DNA from: Saprospiraceae bacterium
Lineage (GTDB): Bacteria; Bacteroidota; Bacteroidia; Chitinophagales; Saprospiraceae
Length of the DNA: 5,018 nucleotides
Reading direction: 5' to 3'
Assembly: GCA_020630045.1 (NCBI GenBank)
Contig: JAHDCE010000365.1
Coordinates: 1-5,018 of the forward strand
The position numbers were made by a program, and so were the translations under genes. Numbering within the stretch: the stretch's first letter is position 1; the number at the start of each line of letters is the position of its first letter. The notes beneath the pieces were generated by a model. The model did not search any database and was not told the DNA's origin. It saw only the letters and a program-made list of their open reading frames with translations. Shown here piece by piece: positions 4,993 through 5,018 of this stretch.

Positions 4993-5018
4993 GGTCCTAT
5001 AGCTCAGCTGGTTAGAGC
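4993..5018 (+). tRNA. 5' part of a tRNA gene, cut by the window end
   Basis: GGTCCTA (4993-4999, acceptor 5' strand), T8 and A9, then a full D arm: GCTC (5002-5005), loop AGCTGGTTA with the conserved GG, and GAGC (5015-5018). This is a canonical tRNA 5' half with a class I D arm. The anticodon lies outside the window, so the amino acid cannot be read. From memory, the 5' sequence resembles elongator tRNA-Met or tRNA-Ile genes of Bacteroidetes, but this is not secure. Confidence 0.93.

Overview
This window looks like ordinary chromosome from a Bacteroidetes-type bacterium, with a Cytophagales- or Flavobacteria-like gene arrangement. The signs are an ExbB / small membrane protein / ExbD / ExbD cluster typical of that phylum, genes with no clear Shine-Dalgarno sequences, and promoter-like sequences matching the Bacteroidetes consensus (TTTG, about 19-20 bases, TAnnTTTG). 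I see no mobile element, CRISPR array or phage gene. All protein genes read on the minus strand, so they are described here from right to left.

Right edge (about 4921-5018): a compact divergent intergenic region. A plus-strand tRNA gene starts at 4993 and is cut by the window end. A minus-strand three-gene operon starts on the other side. Both have good promoter matches whose footprints almost completely overlap around a dyad at about 4943/4944.

Housekeeping operon (2793-4904, minus): a YihX-like HAD phosphatase, then a divergent phosphoribosylanthranilate-isomerase-like protein that lacks the usual catalytic cysteine, then a TatD-family metal-dependent hydrolase with all its metal ligands. 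The genes are separated by 3 bases and 0 bases, so they are almost certainly co-transcribed.

Middle (2548-2792): a complete tRNA-Ser(GGA) gene with encoded CCA, minus strand. It has a candidate promoter overlapping the end of the TatD gene. A hairpin or dyad lies between the tRNA and the next operon.

Energy-transduction operon (175-2547, minus): ExbB/TolQ/MotA-family proton channel, an unidentified four-helix membrane protein, and two different ExbD/TolR proteins. It ends at a strong intrinsic terminator (120-155). Together ExbB and the ExbDs should form an inner-membrane, proton-motive-force-driven motor that energises TonB-dependent transport or a related envelope process. The membrane protein between them is the least understood part of this set.

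Left edge (1-119): AT-rich non-coding sequence with an inverted repeat and a competing terminator-like hairpin. No gene is visible in it.

Nothing here is a clearly new system. The items most worth a second look are the overlapping bidirectional promoter, the active-site-depleted TrpF-like protein, and the unknown membrane protein inside the ExbB/ExbD operon.
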